From: Novosphingobium sp.
Lineage (GTDB): Bacteria > Pseudomonadota > Alphaproteobacteria > Sphingomonadales > Sphingomonadaceae
NCBI GenBank assembly: GCA_024236175.1
Contig: JACKKY010000002.1
Location: 682,001 to 746,000 of the forward strand
Direction of reading: 5' to 3'
Length of the DNA: 64,000 nucleotides
Under the pieces are notes generated by a model. That model saw nothing but the letters and a program-made list of their open reading frames with translations. It was not told where the DNA came from and searched no databases. Position numbers and translations under genes: made by a program. Every line of letters starts with the position of its first letter. The stretch's first letter is position 1. Of this stretch, positions 60,146 through 64,000 are shown piece by piece.

Positions 60146-61347
60146 ACGATCTCGACGCCTATCGCGAGAAGGCCCGCGCATGGCTTGAATCGGTCGCGCC
60201 CACCTATGGCAAGCAGGCCCGCGAGGGGATGACCGAGGATGAGGACCTGGCGATGGGCCGCGCCTACCAGCGCGCCAAGTTCGACGCCGGTTTCGCGGGC
60301 ATCAACTGGGACCCGGAATTCGGCGGACAGGGGCTCACCCCACTGCACAAGGTGATCTTCGAACAGGAAGAGATGCCCTTCGCCATGCCGAGCGGCTATT
60401 TCGGCGTTTCGCTCGGCATCTCGGTGCCGGTGGTGATGCGCTTCGCCCAGGACCGCGAATGGGCGAAGGAACGGGTGCTCGCCGCGTTGAAGGGCGACGA
60501 GATCTGGTGCCAGCTCTTTTCCGAACCGTCCGGCGGATCGGACCTCGCCGGCATCAGGACCAAGGCCGAACCGGACGGCAACGGCTGGAAGCTCAACGGC
60601 CAGAAGCTCTGGACCACCTGGGCGCAGCGCTCCGATTACGGCGTGATCATCGCCCGCAACGATCCCACCGTTCCCAAGCACAAGGGCCTGACCTTCTTCT
60701 GGCTCGACATGCATGCGCCCGGCGTCACCGTCCGCCCCTTCCGGCTGGCGGCTGGCGACAGCCATGTGAACGAGGTGTTCTTCGACGACGTGAAGCTGAC
60801 GGACGGGCAGCGGCTCAGCCCGGTCGGCGGCGGCTTCGGCACGGCGATGGCGACGCTGATGATCGAGCGCTACTCGGCATCGGACCCGGCCGGCTTCGGT
60901 CCGCCGCTTGACCTGTTCGTCGACCTCGCCCGCGAATGCGAAGTCGCCGGGCGCCCCGCGATCGAGGACGGCCGCATCCGTTCGGCCATCGCGCGCACCT
61001 ATGCGATGCGCTCGGGCCTCGAAGCGATCACCACCCGCGCGATGCGGATGATGGAAGCCGGCATGGAACCCGGCCCGGAAGGTTCGCTCAACAAGCTGGT
61101 GTCGGTCCGCAGCCGGCAGAAGCTGAGCGAACTCGCCATCGACCTGATGGGCGCGATCGGCCTGGGCTGGGAACAGGACGCCTGGCTCAAGGACGACTGG
61201 GTGGCGAGCTGGCTGAGCGCGCCGACCATGCGGATCGCCGGCGGCGCCGACGAAATGCTGCTGAACACCATTGCCGAGAAGATTCTGGGCTTGCCGCAGG
61301 ACCATCGTCCCGACAAAGGCATCCCCTTCAACCAGATTCCGGCCTGA
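60142..61347 (+). CDS. Acyl-CoA dehydrogenase, long subunit of a likely heteromer
   Basis: A 401-residue ACAD. FSEPSGGSDLAGIRT and KLWTTWAQRSDYGVIIARND form the FAD and substrate site. MRIAGGADEMLLNTIAEKILGLP near the end takes the place of the EGTNE base motif. Coupled by a 4-bp overlap to the short ACAD gene upstream. In the cholesterol and bile-acid pathways, such pairs oxidise short-side-chain steroid-CoA thioesters; that substrate here is inference. Confidence 0.92.
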   Translation: MNDLDAYREKARAWLESVAPTYGKQAREGMTEDEDLAMGRAYQRAKFDAGFAGINWDPEFGGQGLTPLHKVIFEQEEMPFAMPSGYFGVSLGISVPVVMRFAQDREWAKERVLAALKGDEIWCQLFSEPSGGSDLAGIRTKAEPDGNGWKLNGQKLWTTWAQRSDYGVIIARNDPTVPKHKGLTFFWLDMHAPGVTVRPFRLAAGDSHVNEVFFDDVKLTDGQRLSPVGGGFGTAMATLMIERYSASDPAGFGPPLDLFVDLARECEVAGRPAIEDGRIRSAIARTYAMRSGLEAITTRAMRMMEAGMEPGPEGSLNKLVSVRSRQKLSELAIDLMGAIGLGWEQDAWLKDDWVASWLSAPTMRIAGGADEMLLNTIAEKILGLPQDHRPDKGIPFNQIPA

Positions 61348-61360
61348 CAAGGAGATACTG

Positions 61361-62341
61361 ATGGCCTTCAAGACCCGCATTACCGAAATGCTCGGCATCG
61401 AGCACCCGATTGTCCAGGGCGGCATGCAGGGTGTCGGACTTGCCGAGCTGGCAAGCGCGGTTTCCAACGCGGGCGGCCTCGGCACGCTCACCGCCCTCAC
61501 CCAGCCGAGCCCGGAAGCGCTGCGCGATGAGATCGAGCGCTGCAGGTCGATGACCGACAAGCCGTTCGCGGTGAACATCACCGTGCTGCCGGCGATCCTG
61601 CCGCCCGATTACAAGGGCTATGCCCAGGCGGTGATCGAATCCGGCGTCAAGATCATGGAGACGGCGGGCACCCCCGAAGTGCGCGAACTGTGGGAAATGG
61701 TGAAGCCGCACGGCGTCAAGATCCTGCACAAGTGCACCGCGGTCCGCCATGCGCTTTCGGCCGAGAAGCACGGCTGCGACATCGTCTCGATCGACGGTTT
61801 CGAATGCGCCGGCCATCCGGGCGAAGACGACATTCCCGGGCTGATCCTGGTTCCCTCCGCTGCCGACAAGGTGAAGATCCCGCTGCTGGCCTCGGGCGGC
61901 TTCGGCGACGGGCGCGGCCTTGTCGCGGCGCTGGCGCTGGGCGCGGAAGGCATCAACATGGGCACCCGCTTCTGCGCCACCAAGGAAGCGCCGATCCACG
62001 ACAACATCAAGAACCTCTACGTCCAGAACGACGAGCGCGGCACCAACCTGATCTTCCGCAAGTTCAAGAACACCGCACGCGTCGGCAAGAACTCGGTCTC
62101 CGACAAGGTGGTCGAGATTTCGGCCAATCCCGATGCCGTGTTCGAGGACATCAAGCACCTCGTCGCAGGCGCGGTCGGTCGCGAGATGCTCAAGAGCGGC
62201 GATGTCGACCAGGGCATCTTCTGGGCCGGCATGATCCAGGGCCTGATCCACGACATCCCGAGCTGCCAGGAACTGATCGACCGGATCATTTCCGAGGCTG
62301 AGGACATCGCCAAGAGCCGGCTCGCCGGCATGGTCGCCTGA
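61361..62341 (+). CDS. Nitronate monooxygenase-family flavoprotein
   Basis: A 326-residue FMN-dependent TIM-barrel of the 2-nitropropane dioxygenase-like superfamily. HPIVQGGMQGVG near the N terminus binds FMN; GFECAGHPGEDDIP holds the His that acts as base in nitronate enzymes; LASGGFGDGRGLVAALALGAEGINMGTRF is the phosphate-binding region in three parts. Members also include enoyl reductase-like and propionate-3-nitronate enzymes, and paralogues lie in steroid-catabolic clusters. AAGGAGATACTG precedes the ATG at 61361, 13 bp after the ACAD gene. Confidence 0.9.
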   Translation: MAFKTRITEMLGIEHPIVQGGMQGVGLAELASAVSNAGGLGTLTALTQPSPEALRDEIERCRSMTDKPFAVNITVLPAILPPDYKGYAQAVIESGVKIMETAGTPEVRELWEMVKPHGVKILHKCTAVRHALSAEKHGCDIVSIDGFECAGHPGEDDIPGLILVPSAADKVKIPLLASGGFGDGRGLVAALALGAEGINMGTRFCATKEAPIHDNIKNLYVQNDERGTNLIFRKFKNTARVGKNSVSDKVVEISANPDAVFEDIKHLVAGAVGREMLKSGDVDQGIFWAGMIQGLIHDIPSCQELIDRIISEAEDIAKSRLAGMVA

Positions 62342-62353
62342 GGAGGGCCGGCC

Positions 62354-63136
62354 ATGTCTTACAAATGGATCACCTACGCCCTAGAAAACGGCGTCGCGCG
62401 GATCGCGCTCAACGATCCGCAGACGATGAACGCCGCCAACCCGGACATGGGCTATGAACTCGTTGACGCATTCGACCGGGCGGCGGACGAAGCTCGCGCG
62501 GTCTTGCTGACGGGCGAAGGCAAGGCGTTCTGCTCGGGCGGCAACCTCGCGGCAGCCGTCGAAATCCTCGACGATCCGAAACGCGATTTCGGCGAACAGC
62601 TAGAGGTTTCGCTCAACGCGGTGCTGGTGGCGATCAAGCGGATCGACATGCCGGTGGTCACCGCTATCCGCGGCGCCGCCGCCGGTTACGGCGCGGGCCT
62701 AGCGGCAGCGGGCGACATCATCGTGATGGGCGAAAGCGCGTTCTTCTACCTCGCGTTCCGGCACGTCGGCCTCGTTCCCGACGGCGGTGCGACCTACCTG
62801 CTCAGCAAGGCGGTCGGCCGGGTCCGGGCGATGGAGCTGATGCTGCTGGGCGAGAAGCTGCCGGCCGCCAAGGCGCTGGATTGGGGCCTTGCGACCCGCG
62901 TCGTGCCGGATGCCGAGCTCGACGACGCCGCGATGGCGCTCGCGCAGGAGCTGGCCAGCGGCCCGCGCTCGCTCGGGATGATGAAGCGCATGGCCTGGGA
63001 CGCGCTCGACAACGGCTACGAGACCGCGCTCGACATCGAACGCCGCAGCCAGCGCGAAGCCGGCCGCAGCGACGATTTCATCGAAGGCGTCAAGGCGTTC
63101 GGCGAAAAGCGCAAGCCCCGGTTCAAGGGCCGCTGA
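62354..63136 (+). CDS. Enoyl-CoA hydratase/isomerase-family protein
   Basis: A 260-residue crotonase. Oxyanion loops are GKAFCSGGNL and IRGAAAGYGAGLAAAGDI. The catalytic region FYLAFRHVGLVPDGGATYLLSKAVG has Phe-Arg-His where hydratases have Pro-Glu-Val, so one catalytic Glu is missing; isomerase or a non-hydratase role should be considered. Starts 12 bp after the nitronate monooxygenase-like gene, so the ACAD-ACAD-NMO-crotonase set (59051-63136) is likely one operon. Confidence 0.9.
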   Translation: MSYKWITYALENGVARIALNDPQTMNAANPDMGYELVDAFDRAADEARAVLLTGEGKAFCSGGNLAAAVEILDDPKRDFGEQLEVSLNAVLVAIKRIDMPVVTAIRGAAAGYGAGLAAAGDIIVMGESAFFYLAFRHVGLVPDGGATYLLSKAVGRVRAMELMLLGEKLPAAKALDWGLATRVVPDAELDDAAMALAQELASGPRSLGMMKRMAWDALDNGYETALDIERRSQREAGRSDDFIEGVKAFGEKRKPRFKGR

Positions 63137-63145
63137 GCGCCGCGC

Positions 63146-63652
63146 TCAGCCGCCCGTTTTCAGCGTGTAGGACGGATCGCTGCGGTCGCGCGCGCCGCCG
63201 CGGCTGCCGAACGGAGAGTCGCTCGGCGGAACCGGATCGAAGCGGGTGTAGTCGACGACCATCGTCCTGCGGGCGATGCGCCACTCCCCGCCCCGGCGCT
63301 CCATCCGGTCGATGTATCGGCCATATGCGACGAAATCGCGTTCGGGGCCCTTGTCGCCGGCGGGAAGCCGGTGCGACGAGATGGTGTAGTGTTCGGCCCA
63401 GGCGCTGTCGCCGTCCACTTCGACCAGCTGGTTGCCGGTGTTGTGCCAGGTGACGGTATACTGGGCGAGCATCTTCTTGCCGAGCGCGATGAAGGCCTCC
63501 AGGTCCAGCTCCTCATGCAGGGCGATCACCGCGTCTGGATGGAAGCACGACCGCATCAGCTCCTCGTCCAGGCGGTCGTTCGCCCGGCAGTAGCGGATAT
63601 GGATGTCCTTGATCTCCGCTTCGGCCAGCAGGTCTTCCGTCGTCTTCGCCAT
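63146..63652 (-). CDS. NTF2/SnoaL-like protein
   Basis: A 168-residue cone-fold protein: LLAEAEIKDIHIRYCRANDRLDEELM is the N-terminal helix pair, HPDAVIALHEELDLEAFIALG the pocket region, and SSHRLPAGDKGPERDFVAYGRYIDRMERRGGEWRIARR the central sheet (given in part). It belongs to the ring-hydroxylating-dioxygenase-beta/SnoaL-like group, often isomerases or dehydratases in steroid or aromatic clusters. CGGGAGACGCAC precedes the ATG. It might serve with the adjacent CoA-transferase gene. Confidence 0.82.
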   Translation of the reverse strand: MAKTTEDLLAEAEIKDIHIRYCRANDRLDEELMRSCFHPDAVIALHEELDLEAFIALGKKMLAQYTVTWHNTGNQLVEVDGDSAWAEHYTISSHRLPAGDKGPERDFVAYGRYIDRMERRGGEWRIARRTMVVDYTRFDPVPPSDSPFGSRGGARDRSDPSYTLKTGG

Positions 63653-63675
63653 GTGCGTCTCCCGGGTCGGTCCGA

Positions 63676-64000
63676 TCAGATCGCCTTCGCCTCGCGAAGC
63701 TCTTCGATCTGCGCCTCGCTGTAGCCGAGTTCGCCCAGGATCTCGTCGGTGTGCTCGCCCAGCATCGGCGGGGCGCGGCGGATCGTCGCGGGGCTTTCCG
63801 ACATCTGCGCCAGCGGGCTAGCGATCAGGTCGACCGAACCGGCCTTGGCCCAGGCATGCGGCGTCGTCGCGCGCAGCTTGCGGTGCTTGACCTGCGGTTC
63901 TTCCCAGACGTCGGGCAGTTCGTTGTACTTGGCCGCGGGAATGCCCGTCTCGTCGAACTTGGCGAGCAGCTCGGCGACGGTGAACTTGCGGCTCCATTCG
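63676..64000 (-). CDS. Family III CoA-transferase, C-terminal fragment (5' end beyond window)
   Basis: An open frame without start runs from the right edge to TGA at 63676-63678 (108 codons). The content is the CaiB-type C-terminal domain: FDETGIPAAKYNELPDVWEEPQ, RRAPPMLGEHTDEILGELGY and a helical tail. It is the fourth CoA-transferase III in the window. The missing 5' part holds the catalytic Asp, so activity cannot be judged. It precedes the NTF2-like gene on the same strand, 23 bp apart. Confidence 0.85.
   Translation of the reverse strand, partial: EWSRKFTVAELLAKFDETGIPAAKYNELPDVWEEPQVKHRKLRATTPHAWAKAGSVDLIASPLAQMSESPATIRRAPPMLGEHTDEILGELGYSEAQIEELREAKAI

Noticed and set aside
1..64000. 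CRISPR array, insertion sequence, integrase or prophage
   Set aside because: No regularly spaced direct repeats, no transposase or integrase motifs and no terminal inverted repeats were seen. The only repeated elements are the REP-like hairpins.
1..64000. tRNA or rRNA genes
   Set aside because: Apart from the tmRNA acceptor piece, no cloverleaf-like segment with a T-loop and CCA-side stem was found in gaps between genes.
26353..64000. Complete steroid-ring degradation pathway
   Set aside because: Side-chain-like modules are present, but I saw no ketosteroid dehydrogenase, 9-alpha-hydroxylase reductase or meta-cleavage dioxygenase, so a full pathway is not claimed for this window.

Overview
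The window is GC-rich, gene-dense alphaproteobacterial DNA, most likely from a sphingomonad (Novosphingobium/Sphingobium-like). The pointers are a split, circularly permuted tmRNA with proteolysis tag ANDNEALAIAA, the housekeeping gene content, TonB-dependent receptors beside catabolic enzymes, and hairpin repeats of a type common in this order. The placement is inferred from sequence features; no database search was possible. No transposase, integrase, CRISPR array or tRNA gene was seen.

Left part, 1-25.5 kb, is mostly housekeeping. It holds purM and a purN fused to a YjbR-like domain; a leftward block pepA-holC-ndk followed by two small genes; then lptD-surA-pdxA-rsmA, which carry outer-membrane biogenesis, pyridoxine synthesis and rRNA methylation. 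Next come a PilZ protein, glcB (malate synthase G), the tmRNA gene, mscL, a LemA/TPM-domain cluster with a Nudix hydrolase and an SDR, and a tightly overlapped leftward valine-catabolic operon (isobutyryl-CoA dehydrogenase, 3-hydroxyisobutyryl-CoA hydrolase, enoyl-CoA hydratase, mmsB) behind a 20-bp palindrome. A CoA-acylating aldehyde dehydrogenase closes this part.

Right part, about 25.8-64 kb, is a catabolic region. It starts with a flavin reductase gene broken by several frameshifts. It then carries short-chain dehydrogenases, alpha/beta hydrolases, a cytochrome P450 with its own [2Fe-2S] ferredoxin, a Rieske oxygenase alpha subunit, an amidohydrolase, four CaiB-type (family III) CoA-transferases (one cut by the window edge), a luciferase-like oxidoreductase, two aldo/keto reductases, an acyl-CoA synthetase, a paired acyl-CoA dehydrogenase set, crotonases, a nitronate-monooxygenase-like flavoprotein, a hotdog thioesterase, an SMP-30 lactonase, NTF2-like proteins, an MFS transporter and two TonB-dependent receptors. 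Two thiolase-fold proteins without a visible nucleophilic cysteine each sit directly next to a DUF35 zinc-ribbon/OB-fold protein. That layout matches the Ltp2-type retro-aldolases of steroid side-chain breakdown.

Taken together, the right part reads as a system for uptake (TonB receptors, MFS), oxidation (P450, Rieske, SDRs), CoA activation (AMP ligase, CoA-transferases) and beta-oxidation-like or aldolytic shortening of a hydrophobic polycyclic or terpenoid/steroid-like compound. The substrate cannot be fixed from sequence. No transcription factor gene lies in the window, although several operator-like palindromes do.
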